A stretch of DNA of 64,000 bases from Naematelia aurantialba (taxonomy: Eukaryota; Basidiomycota; Tremellomycetes; Tremellales; Naemateliaceae). The position numbers were made by a program, and so were the translations under genes. The notes below the pieces were generated by a model that saw only the letters and a list, made by a program, of their open reading frames with translations, was not told the DNA's origin and ran no database searches. The DNA lies in the NCBI GenBank assembly GCA_021527695.1, contig JAKFAO010000003.1, positions 1,674,001 through 1,738,000 of the forward strand, read 5' to 3'. Positions 45,533-55,687 of this stretch are shown here, in pieces (the first letter of the stretch is position 1; each line of letters opens with the position of its first letter).

Positions 45533-46985
45533 ATGTCCGGCGGCGCTTCGTCCTCTGTGACTCTCGGTCAGTCAGGTGCCGAGCTAGACCGGGCCAGAGC
45601 CGCACGACGTCTGGGCGCGAATGCGAGGGCAAGTACTGGTACTGGCACCAGTACAGTTACGAAGGCGAAGCCCGCTCCTCTTGGCCAAAGGGACCACAGC
45701 GCCAGTATCAGCGACACGAGCGATAGTGCCATTATCAGCGACTGCGTCAGCACGTCTGACCGGTCAGCTTCCATGTCGCCGTCGCCGTCGCCGTCGCCGT
45801 GGATGTCCGTGTCCATGCCCATGCCCACGTCGGTGCGGCCCATGGAGGAGGTCGAGCGGCCGCTGCCGCTGTGCCTGGTGTGTCTCGCGCGACCACCCAG
45901 TGCCGTCTTGCTGCCTTGTGAGTCGTCGTACCCAAGTCCCAGTCGCCGTCACCCAAGTCTCCGTCCCCCAAGTGGCCATACACAAGTCGTCACACCCAAG
46001 TCGCCGTCATCCAAGTCGCCGTTCACCACTGACCCCCACCCACCAAGAAAAGACGACTGTGCTTGTCCCTGGAGCTGACCTCTGACCTCCAGGCTGCCAC
46101 TTGAACCTATGTTACCTCTGCGCGCCAGCGCTGTTGCATCGACAACACCGGCAACGCGGTGCGGCCCCGTCTCCGTCGCAGGTCGAAACGATACCGGAGC
46201 ACAGCACGGGTCGGGTGGACGCGTCCCCTTCTGGCTTGGCATCGACTGCCGGTGATCCAGCGCCGTCTCGCGTGCAGACTGTCGGTCCGGCGCTCGTAAG
46301 TGCTGCAATCCCCATCTCGCCGTCAGCTGAAACCACCGAGCAGTCGAATGCGGGGCGTCACGAGCAGCCCCCACCGCCGACCGAAGAGATGAGGACCGAC
46401 TCATCTGGAGAAACAAGGACCGACTCCTCCGGAGAAACCAGGATTGACTCCTCTGGAGAGACGAGGACCGACTCATCTGGAGAAACCAGGATTGACTCTC
46501 CTGGAGAAACCAGGACCGACTCATCTGGAGAAACAAGGACCGACCCCCGCCTCCCGTGGTCGACCATCCTCGCCCGCGCAACGGCCAACCACCCTGCGGC
46601 CCGCCGCCTCTCGAACGGGGGATACCTCCCGCCCGTCCCTGGCTCCCGCGGCGCCGAGATGCGCGGGCCCGACCTGCTGCCTCGAGCGATTGCGGTGGAG
46701 TGTCTGGAGGTGCACGGTACACATTGTCAACACAGTCTACACAGTACACACGGTCTACACAATGTGACCTCTCACGACGGCCAGGACGTCCCCGACGTCC
46801 CCGACCGTCCGTTGGCCGCGGACGCGGACACCCGTCTCGACCCAGACCACACCCGCCTAGGCTTCTCCCGCAAGGTCAGTCCCGACGGCCAAGTCACCCT
46901 CGCCTCGAGCGTACCCGGCGGCGGGGCCAGGTGCCTCGTCTGCAGGGCCGACGTCCATGGCTGGCTCAGAGTGTATACCGGCTAG
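45533..46985 (+). CDS. MUL1-like RING protein with RING split by a repeat-bearing insertion
   Basis: Model: 45533..45917, 46093..46985; 425 aa. Residues 1-115 are Ser/Thr-rich low complexity. The RING begins LCLVCLARPPSAVLLPC, continues CHLNLCYLC, and closes only at the C-terminus with CLVCRADVHGWLRVYTG, the ending typical of MUL1/CGRRF1-type RING proteins. Ligand pairs 1-3 and 4 are therefore about 270 residues apart instead of about 10-15. The insertion holds seven tandem 8-residue units (RTDSSGET and close variants) plus disordered sequence. Cys129, the third ligand, is encoded across the splice junction (T+GC). The 175-nt intron is itself repetitive. A missed intron in the insertion is possible, but the frame is open throughout. 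Confidence 0.72.
45925..46035. repeat. 14-bp repeats inside the RING-gene intron
   Basis: Imperfect copies of caagtcgccgtcac-like words fill the intron 45918-46092. The donor gtgagt and acceptor cctccag lie just outside the array. Confidence 0.8.
46387..46551. repeat. 24-bp coding minisatellite (seven units)
   Basis: Seven copies of about 24 bp encode RTDSSGET, RIDSSGET or RIDSPGET in the insertion that splits the RING. Unit length preserves frame. Confidence 0.93.
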
Positions 46986-47518
46986 TCCCCGTATTGTACG
47001 TGTATCAACAGCGGCAAAGCAGCACAGTTATCAATAGCGTCAAAGCAGCACATTTATCAATTTAACTCAAAGCACCCAAAACGGCCAACATCCAACACGG
47101 CTACGTGACCTTTCAAGGCGGTCTGGTCTCGGGTACCCGCTTTCAGTGGTCTCAATCTGTCTCACTGTGTCAGCACTCTGCGCATGTACCAAGTCGTATC
47201 AAGCCGGCCAACATGCTGATGCATTCTAACATGCAGTAAGATCGTCCACATCTCAACGTAGACATGCTTGGTATATGCCTCGCTTGCTCCAGCCTGCCAC
47301 GGTCTGACCTCTGCCTACTCTGACCACCTGACCCCAGACCCCACCCACTGACCACCCTGACCCCGACCACTGACCCCGACCATTGACCCCGACCCGACCA
47401 CTGACCCCGACCATTGACCCCGACCCGACCACTGACCCCGACCATTGACCCCGACCCGACCACTGACCCCGACCACTCTGACCCCGAACACCCTGACTCT
47501 GACCTCGACACCCCGGCG
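46986..47518. other. Convergent intergenic region
   Basis: 533 bp between the RING gene stop (plus) and the UBA3 stop (minus). Early part has a duplicated agcgtcaaagcagcac word (47010-47060). The right part is a 31-bp repeat array. No gene seen. Confidence 0.5.
47330..47485. repeat. 31-bp tandem repeat beside the UBA3 stop codon
   Basis: About four copies of a unit like ccattgaccccgacccgacc plus actgaccccga, preceded and followed by degenerate accccga words. It ends about 35 bp from the UBA3 stop at 47519. Confidence 0.88.
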
Positions 47519-50500
47519 CTAGACATACGTGATCCCCACCGTGAGCGTAAACGGCAACCCGGGATCAGTAACCACCACCTCGTCGCCCTCGCTCAACAGA
47601 TCCGGCAGCACCTTCTCCAGATTCTTCACCGTCGCAGCATGCAGTTGAGGTGGGGCTTGGTAGTAGAGCGGCTGGCCAGAGGAGTACGCCAACGACGGCC
47701 GCGAGATTTGCCTAGGCATGTCAGAATGTGTTACAGTGGCAAGAGAGCACGGGCAAGAGAGCAGCGCCAACAAAGAGCACTGGCAAGGGAGCACTGGCAA
47801 GGGAGCACTGGCAAGGGAGCACTGGCAAGAGAGCACTGGCAAGGAAGCACTGGCAAGAGAGCACTGGCAAGAGAAACAGCACGTACAGATCCTGACGCGC
47901 TGCAAGCCAGTCGACCAGTCTCTCCAATGTCCAGTCTTTCCCGACTTCCGCGACGATCGACTCCCCTCCACACACCGGGCACTCTGGACGGCGCTCGTGC
48001 TCAAACGTGTATGCATAAATCGAATCGTTGCCCACGTACTGCGCTGGTCAGCATGGCGTAGATTCGCACAGTCAGCTAACCATCATGTAGTTGTTGAGCG
48101 ACGGCGCCGCCGTAGTCGCCAACTTGAACGCCTCGTTGCAGCAGGACGCTGTCAAGTGAGCTGGGAAATTGTCATGAGCTTAAGCGGGCTCACCCGCAAC
48201 GATAGCATTCGTGCTGGCGATTGCTGGAATAATGTTCTTCACCACTCCCTGAGTAAGAGTCCAAGTGACGCCCTCAATCTTGAACTCCGCTGCACGGGCC
48301 GCAGCCTGCTGATAGAGCCACTCGATATGATCAGGGTCATCTGTGTCCAGCTTCTTATCTGTTCGTGATCAGCTCAGCTCACCTCGCATCAAATTGTCTT
48401 ACCTTTAAAAACCTTTGGCCACTCGAGAACGCTAGCCCACTCGATGCAGTGTTCAGGTAACCGAGGGGTATTGGCGATGGTACAAATCGGATACGCCGTC
48501 GGAGGCGTGAGCATGTCGATCTGCAACCATGTCAGTTGTGTAGCGTAACAAGACGCAAGAAGCTGACAGAACACTCGTAACATGATGACACAGTTGGAAG
48601 GATGACTCTAGCTTGTCCCTTGAAGCCTGACAGTCATTAGTGGGAGCATTACGCAGCATCGAATAACCTGCCTTCTGTGCCTCCATCAATAAGAGGCTTG
48701 AGGCTATCTGGATCTTCCTCGTCCACCATCTGAACCAGAGTAGCATTGATCCACCTGCGAGCCGAGATGGAATCGAGACCCGCAATGACAATGTCGAATT
48801 TCATGTAAAACGATGGCGGATGATCTTGGATCTTGCCATGATATCTGCCGAGCGCCTCAGCACCTCCGTTCAAGCAGCACTGCGACAACCTAACGGCGTG
48901 ACTTTTACACCCGGAACCCGCTTCATGACGAATTCCGCCGCCGTGACAGCTTTGGATCTACCAACATCTGCTTCTCTTGTACTCGTAAGCTGATTGCGTA
49001 CACGAAGATACCCAACTTACCGAAACAAAAACTGCCGATTGAGGTTCGAAATATCTATCGTGTCCATGTCGATGACATGGATGTTCGAGAAGCCAGCTTG
49101 GACACATATCAGCACGCGAATCGGTTATGAATACAAATGGCACCCACTGAGAGCAAGATTCTGCAGAATCTCGCAGCCGAGTCCACCTGCACCAATGACT
49201 AGTATCTTTGCCTTGGTTCGCAAAACGTCCTTCGTCTGCGCCATGTCAGTATAATCACGATCGCCTGCTGCTCGGCGCGTAAATCACCTCGTGACCACCA
49301 ACAAACCGCTCATCCGTCCACGGTCCAGGTTTGTCCAGTACCATATCTATGCTTTCCCATCTTCCTACATTCGCCAGATAATCACGCGACGGTGATCTTC
49401 CAATGCCGTGTAGGTTCACCATCTGCGGTATATCCAACGTTTCCTTTGCCGGCTCCACATGCTGAGGCAGATCCTGCAGCATCATCCTCCATATTGCCCA
49501 GCCTACTCTGCCAAACCCTTCACCGCCCGTACCAAACTTCCCACCCAGCCGCTGACGAGCCTCATGAGCAATGGCAGAGTCGAATATGCCCTGTTGTTCC
49601 CGGTAGTCGACCATCTTGGAGACGATGGAAGGGGTGAATTCGGGGTGTCCTTGAACAGTGAGGATCTGAGCGAGTGGGTGGGCTGAGGTTGATGCTGGGT
49701 GGTACTTGACCATGGAGTGAACTGGATATTTGGGTGTCCTGAGGAGAAGATGAAAGTCAGGTGGAAGAGAAGGAACATGATCGCGGTGCTGCGTTGCTCA
49801 GTTTTTCCCAGAATGCAAACAGAGACTAACCATTTGTTCGATATACTAAATGGTGCTGTCAGTTTGGCAAATGGAGAAGCGGTCGTCCACGCACAACCTT
49901 GTCGCTCCCTCCTTGACCCTTCACATCCCCACACCACCAGTAGTTTCCTTCTTCAGTAACGTCGTTGCCGTAGACACCAATCTCCCAGCCGTTCTGCCCA
50001 GCCACCACCGTTCCTCCCATTGCCAGCGAGACGATCTGATGACCAAAGCAGACGCCGACGATACGGATGTGCTGAGTGGCTGGGTTCTTGGCAACCCGCG
50101 ACACAAAGTCGACCAGTGGGCGGATGAAGGCTATTGAAGAGTCGTGTGCCGTGTGTTCTGCTCGTGTCAACTTGGCCTACGTCTCACATGGTGCTGAGCT
50201 CACTTGAGCCAGTCATCATCACTACGTCATATCCGTCCACAGAGCCAGCCAAGAGTCGACTGTCGGGCGGGAACTCGCCCCGCTCAACCACATCGTACCC
50301 ATCAACGATGAGTTCGATGTTAGAAGCAATCGACGAGTCTGGGTAAGAAGCGAGGGAGGAAAGAAGCCATTCTCGGTATATGTCCAGATCTACAAAACCG
50401 TGAGTTGATAGGAACAACGAGGGAGACGGTCAACAGTTTCCAGACACTCACATGTACCATGCTCGGCGACCACCACAGGTAACTGTACACATTACTCGGG

Positions 50501-50584
50501 ACGTGCTCATTGCGCTTTGCATGACCTCGTACTTACAGGGGTGTCACATAAGAGAAGAGCCACGCGAGTTGTGCGCTTCGTCAT
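47519..50584 (-). CDS. UBA3: Class I glutamine amidotransferase fused in frame to NEDD8-activating enzyme UBA3
   Basis: Model: complement(47519..47711, 47887..48038, 48081..48148, 48194..48358, 48403..48520, 48568..48626, 48672..48844, 48895..48975, 49021..49096, 49148..49235, 49288..49788, 49831..49845, 49895..50157, 50204..50389, 50452..50482, 50537..50584), 738 aa. Residues 1-285: GATase1 (YLR126C-like) with nucleophile motif VGVCFGHQ (Cys about 125) and GHPEF (His about 229, Glu about 231). About 323-738: UBA3, starting [19 protein letters not shown], nucleotide motif [45 protein letters not shown], catalytic [15 protein letters not shown] (Cys about 520), and a C-terminal ubiquitin-fold-like domain. 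Exon 49288-49788 spans both parts with no stop. UBA3 alone could start at an ATG at 49422. The intron at 48671 has a GC donor. Confidence 0.85.
47755..47880. repeat. 14-bp minisatellite inside UBA3 intron 15
   Basis: About eight copies of gagcactggcaagg and variants occupy most of the 175-nt intron 47712-47886. On the sense strand it reads as ccttgccagtgctc repeats. Confidence 0.92.
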
Positions 50585-51290
50585 AATGAATAGCCGACTC
50601 GATGGAGCCGACGTTCTCAAGACAGACCGGACGCTGCCTTGATGGATGTACAACAGAAGCCACTACTCGATGACAGAAGAGATAGCAAACGGTGTCGAGA
50701 GCGAGGAGAGCGAGGAAAGGAAAGAAGACGACCTCCACCTCTGGGGTTAGGCGCGGTGTCACGGCAGGAGATCAGCGCACGCCTTGGGGTCGTCTCGGCC
50801 ACAGGCAGATGCACAGGGTACTGCCTGCATGCATGCATATAAGATTGCGTGAAGCTGTCAACAGGAGCGTGCATGAAGTTGCAACTGTAGTGAGCGATAG
50901 TCAGTCGCCATGTCCCACGTGTCACAGATGAGAGGGGCCGCTTCGAGACACGAACGCAGTCCCGTCACGCCCGGGGAAGGAGCAGTTACGCCTCGGGACT
51001 CTTCTGATCTGTCTGGGTGTGTGCAGTGCAACGGTGTGGTGCTCGTCGAAGGAAGCCCCGCGGCGCTTTGGTCTCATGTCGCCACCTCATCAAAGGATGG
51101 CCCTCCTGCTTTTGCCGCTTTGGACGAGAATGTGAAGCGAAAGGTTTTGGTGCCAGGCGATGAGGCCGTGAAGGCGACATTGTGGTCTTAAGGACTGACT
51201 CGCGTCCGCATCGTCTTGATCAAGTCATCCCCCAAGCACCGTACACTATACCGCATCTGGTCGAACAATAGGCCAACGACAAAAGACGAG
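50585..51290. promoter_or_regulatory. Divergent upstream region
   Basis: 706 bp between the GATase-UBA3 start (minus) and the tail-anchored protein start (plus). A plus-strand open frame at 50910-51191 (94 codons) could be a 5' exon or uORF of the latter, but no splice pair joins them convincingly. Confidence 0.4.
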
Positions 51291-52197
51291 ATGCAACGTC
51301 CGACTGCAGGCTCTCCGTCCACCTGTCCCTCGATTTCTGCACCAAGCACGGAAGCCGATACACCGTATACGGCGGAGACTTGGAGATCAGAGCAGCTACT
51401 GCCTCAGCTTGTGGTTCACGGACGACAGAGCACCGAGGATCGCAAGTCGATCAATTCCGTCAGGCGAAAACCTGTGCCCGAGCTCGACACGGATTCCTTG
51501 GCCGACGAGGGCAGCGCGACCCCCTCGTCTTGTGATTCGCTTCCGAGCCAGCCTGAACATGCTGGACACTGGGCAGACTTCTCCGCGCCGACGTACCATG
51601 CTGATGCTGATGCGGTATCGCCACGCCTCCCATCCGAGCCAGTAGACGCTCCATCGGCATCGGCACAACCGCCGCGATACGTGCTGCCCGTCGAGCCGCC
51701 TTTGCCGTCGTACTCCTCCGCTCAAGACTCCTCTTCCGGCTTGCCTACACAGCTCGGCCAGCCCCTGACCCCCAGCACGACGCACGAAGATCTGCCGCGC
51801 TACGCAGCGGACACTCAGACGGAGCCCAAGACGCTTGCGCGCAGCCTTTGGCAATGGGGCTGGATATGCCCCCTCTTCTGGGTGATCGGCTTGTGCATGT
51901 GAGTTCTCTCCATACCTGCTCTCCCATGCGCCAGCGAAGCTTGAGCTGACTGAACAGATTATGGATCCCGCTCAAACCGACTGAGGAGGAACTGGACCCT
52001 GAAAAGGCCCAGAAGCTGGAAGAGATGATTGTCATCCTTCGTGAGGTGAGACGATCAAGGCAGAGACACGAATAGCGTGCTGACTGGACCAGACTGAGCT
52101 CAAGTACGCTCGCCGATGTTTGTGGGGTTTTATTGGCTTTCTGGTGCTTGTAGTGCTGGCCGTATTGGTCGTGGTGGTCGTGACACGCTTCGTATGA
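51291..52197 (+). CDS. Ser/Pro-rich protein with C-terminal membrane helices
   Basis: Model: 51291..51898, 51958..52045, 52093..52197; 266 aa. Residues 1-190 are Ser/Pro/Thr-rich and look disordered. The segment WQWGWICPLFWVIGLCMIL is hydrophobic, then comes a charged helix (PTEEELDPEKAQKLEEM), and the C-terminus is a strongly hydrophobic anchor (GFIGFLVLVVLAVLVVVVV) followed by TRFV. The topology suggests a membrane hairpin or a tail-anchored protein with its long N-terminus in the cytosol. No named family recognised. The start is the first ATG in frame; the frame is open upstream without ATG, so an earlier exon is possible. Confidence 0.65.
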
Positions 52198-52462
52198 TCG
52201 TGGTGTTGCATACTATCTTTCGTATACCTTTCGCAGCCATGTCGAGACACTCTGTAGATGACCACGATAGTGATGTGATGTACCGAGAACAGTACCATGC
52301 CTGTCGAAGAATGCCACGTCTGGAACATTCCAATTTGATTCCGCTCCTTGTCCTTGTCTCCAGTGGCGATGGTCAAGGCTGAGTTGTTGTCGTTGAGCCA
52401 CCTCTACAGCCCTCTGTCTTTGCGATTGCCGTGGATTCAGCCCCGCCCTTGTTGTCGTTGAG

Positions 52463-53477
52463 ATGGCCGACGCCGAACTGCAGACGTACCGAGACCAACT
52501 GGCCTATGTGAATCTGTCGTTGGAGACCGATCCGACCAATGATGACTTGCTCAAGCTCAAGACCGAGCTGGTGGAGCTCATTGAATTGACGCAGACTGCG
52601 CTGGGGCCTGCAGCAACCTCTTCTAAGCCGGCTGAGGCAAGCAAGGCCAAGGGAAAGGGCAAGGAGACGACGAATTGGCAGGAGAATGGGCAGTATAAGG
52701 CTGGCATGGACTGTATGGCCAAGTACAAGGACGGGAAATGGTGAGTGTCTATATTGCGAGGCAGCGAGCAGTTGTGCGACTCCGTGGGAGTTGAGCGAGT
52801 CGGAGGGAGTGGGGCAGTACCTGTGGTACAGATAGCTAACGAGACCAGGTACCCTGCGCGGATATCGGCCGTGACGGGCTCGCAAGAGTCGCCCTTGTAC
52901 ACCATCACCTTCAAAGGCTATACCTCCACTACCAACGTCCCTCTCTCCTCGCTTCGGCCGCACGATCCCAGTGCGCCCATCCCGCAACCTCAGAAACGAA
53001 AGCCGGACGAGCTGTCAGAGCGGGAGAAGGAGCGGAAGAAGAAGAAGGGCGAAAAATGGATGGAGAGCCAAAAGGCCAGGTCGGACGAGGTCAAGGATAA
53101 GAAGAATGCGTGGGAGAAGTTTGGAAAGAAAGCGACCAAGAAGGGCATCCACATCTCTGGGTATGTTTACACTCTCCAAGCATCCAGTCTCGTCCGACTG
53201 CGTGCTTTCTCTCAGTGCCGTCAACTGACGAGTCGCAGTCTGGAAGGCAAGTCCGTGTTCCGAACACCAGATAATCCATTTGGTGAGTCATTTTATCACC
53301 CTGTTCCTAGATTTAGGCATGGCTGACGCTGCTTCGCAGGTCGAGGTTCGTGTTTCCTCCTTATATCCTTCGCTGGAGAGCTTACTGATGTCGGCAGTCG
53401 GCGTGGTCGGCTCAGGCCGGGGAATTACAGAGTATGAGCGGATGGGCAAGCACAAGTTTGACGCTGAAGAGGAATAA
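52463..53477 (+). CDS. SPF30: Splicing factor SPF30/SMNDC1 (Tudor domain)
   Basis: Tudor-domain spliceosome factor that binds symmetric dimethyl-arginine on Sm proteins and is needed for tri-snRNP joining. Model: 52463..52740, 52849..53160, 53239..53282, 53340..53345, 53398..53477; 239 aa (human 238). N-terminal helices QLAYVNLSLETDPTNDDLL are followed by a Tudor domain from about residue 80 (GMDCMAKYKDGKWYPARI, then YTITFKGYTSTTNVPLSSL), a basic helical region with KKKKGEKWMESQKARSD, and the C-terminus SVFRTPDNPFGRVGVVGSGR ending in an acidic tail. A 6-nt exon (53340-53345) supplies the Arg of FGRVGVVGSG and keeps phase on both sides. Without it the frame breaks. Confidence 0.92.
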
Positions 53478-53943
53478 GCTGTGGGCTCGGGCTCGGCCTG
53501 CACATCAGAGTCATCCAAGCTGGGCGGACGGTGTGGGCCCGTGGTCACCGGCACGCATCGGATCAGGCGCGATATGTGTCAGCATTTCATTTTTCCTTCA
53601 GTGTCCCTCGCGATGTCGCGCTGAGTACTTTGTATCTCCAGCACAGCCGTGTGCCTCGAGGCGTCCCGCTGTGTGGCGGTTATGCACGCTATGCATCGTC
53701 GGGTATCAACAACAAGCAGCATTGAAAGTACAGCATCGTCCATGTCAGCCACAAGCAGTACGGAAGCTAACGAGCAGTACGGATAGGTGAATGGACAGTA
53801 CGGACAGCTAACAAGCGGTACGGATAGCTGAATCACAGTACGGAAAGACACATAAGCAGTCCAACGCTAAAGACGCCGGGCAAAGTCCCTTCGGTGTCGG
53901 CTGACTGACCGTATCCACACCGCGTGACCTGATCCGCGACAGT
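53478..53943. other. Convergent intergenic region with short repeats
   Basis: 466 bp between SPF30 (plus) and the membrane protein at 53944 (minus). Around 53754-53848 there are about five degenerate copies of a 20-23 bp unit containing cagtacggatagct. No gene. Confidence 0.6.
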
Positions 53944-55112
53944 CTAGACGGTCCTACGAAAGAGGCGGTTCCAGCCGCTGGGCTGTCTCGGCTCGTCTAC
54001 CGTGTACTTCTGCTTGGTCTTCCTGTCCACGTACTGCACCGCCACGGTCGGCCAGCGATACGAGTACGCCGCGGGGACGGTGAGGATCCATATTGCGGAG
54101 AGAAGGATGCCAAAGATGATTACGCTGAGGTGGTGTCAGTGACCGGAGACGGAGACGTTTGGTCTCGCGCGATGCCGATGTCTGCCTCTGCGAGATGGGC
54201 TGTGAGGGTGGATGGTCGAGGTTACCCTCGACGCTCCCCACAGACGGTCGGGGGGTAGCGTCGGGTAGCGTCGGGGTAGACAGTGTATGAGGGTGGACGG
54301 TGTGAGGGTTCAGGCACTTACATGTACCCCAGGGCGGTGGGAGCCAGGTCCTGGCCCCTGTTCCGAGCGATGATCCACACGATCGCGTCTCCCCACGCCA
54401 ACATGAACACCAGCAGTCCCAGCAACACCTCGACGAAGCCTAACCACCGCGGGGGGATGCGGATGACCTCGGAGTTCCGGGTGGACATGTATCGCCACAG
54501 CAGGAAGAGCAGGAAGAAGGCCAGGACGAGTGCTAGTACAAAGTGGAGCAGGAGCAGGACTGGGATGCGCGATACGGGCGACGGCCACGCTGAGGGGGTG
54601 TCGTATAGCCATTTGGGCTTGCTGATCGCATTTATCAGCTCCGGCTCTTGCGCCAGCCTGGATGATATTCCATGGAGACTGAGGCGCGGACATCACGACC
54701 GAGACCGAGGCAGACTGCGAAACCGAGACCGAGAGAGAACGAGACACACAGACAGCGAGACACACAGACAGCAGGGGAGAGCGAGAGAGCGAGATAGACA
54801 AACAGCGGGAGAGAACGAGAGAGAGAGAACGAGAAAGAGAGAAGGAGAGAGAGAGAAGGAGAGAACGAAATATGAGACACAACGAGAGAGGAGCACTGAC
54901 AGATGATCGCCTCCAATCGAATAACTCGCCGCACCAATATGGTAGGTCGTCCCGCCTGCGGTGTAGGTATACACGGATATCCACCGAACGCCCGCTAGCA
55001 TCAACAGCGTGGCGAGTAGGAGCGGTATCACCGCGAAGATGATGATCTGCAGCGCTGGGCCGCAGTAGAAGCAGCATGAGAGGAACGAGGAGGACCGCGA
55101 TTTCTTGCCCAT
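53944..55112 (-). CDS. Multi-pass membrane protein, Sur7/PalI-like topology
   Basis: Model: complement(53944..54124, 54322..54621, 54901..55112), 230 aa. N-terminus MGKKSRSSSFLSCCFYCG is basic and Cys-rich, then helix 1 (IIIFAVIPLLLATLLMLAG), an extracellular loop, helix 2 (PVLLLLHFVLALVLAFFLLF), helix 3 (VLLGLLVFMLAWGDAIVWII) and helix 4 (VIIFGILLSAIWILTVPAA). The tail ends in basic PSGWNRLFRRTV. Four helices with a first extracytoplasmic loop resemble fungal Sur7/PalI/claudin-like proteins. I see no diagnostic motif, so that is only a shape match. Intron 1 (279 nt) carries a long GA/CT microsatellite. Confidence 0.65.
54715..54892. repeat. GA-rich microsatellite in intron
   Basis: About 170 nt of gagaga, gagcgaga and gaacgaga words on the plus strand, read as ctctct on the gene's sense strand. 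It lies wholly inside the first intron of the gene at 53944. Confidence 0.9.
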
Positions 55113-55687
55113 CTTGCTCGCGCTTCAACTTTGAGAGGCAGGCGTCGAGAGTCGAGGGTCAAGTCTGAACCGTCTCTATTCGATCAGTACCGAGTAGAAC
55201 ACTCTGCAATTCCGCGGAGCACTAGGCCATGGATGCATCACTGCGCTCGCTGTTCATTTGCTCTGTTGCATGCCTGTGACGCTCTGCCTAGCTCGTACAC
55301 GGAGTCCGAGGCAGAAAGGTAGGACAGCAGAAAGGTGCCACCTTCAAGTCACGTGACTCTTCCCAGCCAATTTCGGAACGCAGCGAAAGGGCGTCGAGAC
55401 AAAGGGGAAGGGGATTATTGTAATCCTGCGTCTTGCTCTACTGTGTTGCTTTTGTCCACATCAGCGACTTCTATCCCAGCCTTGGACTAGAATTCGAGAT
55501 CCACCCAGCACTCGCAGTACTCGACTCTCGACACGGATCGCCCGACCAAGAAGAGAAGCGCGTCCAAGAATCTCCTTCCAGCTCGGACATCTCTAAGAAC
55601 CTAGGAAACAGCTAGAGCGATCCGCGATTTCGAGATCTCGACTCCATCGCTCTCCCATCGCATCCTCGCATCACTCTAAAAAGCGCT
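55113..55687. promoter_or_regulatory. Divergent upstream region, membrane protein / eIF4E
   Basis: 575 bp between the two start codons. Just upstream of the eIF4E ATG the sequence is C/T-rich (55640-55687), as expected for a fungal 5' leader. No further gene. Confidence 0.4.

Noticed and set aside
49144..49244. UBA3 starting at the ATG at 49244 as a short, separate protein
   Set aside because: The splice from 49288 to 49235 (gtgatt donor, ctgac branch, gcgcag acceptor) restores the conserved UBA3 N-terminus, and the ATG lies inside that intron. Kept only as an alternative start.
54310..55128. Minus-strand frame of 272 codons and plus-strand frame of 207 codons
   Set aside because: Produced by the GA microsatellite in an intron; no domain, and they conflict with the four-helix model.
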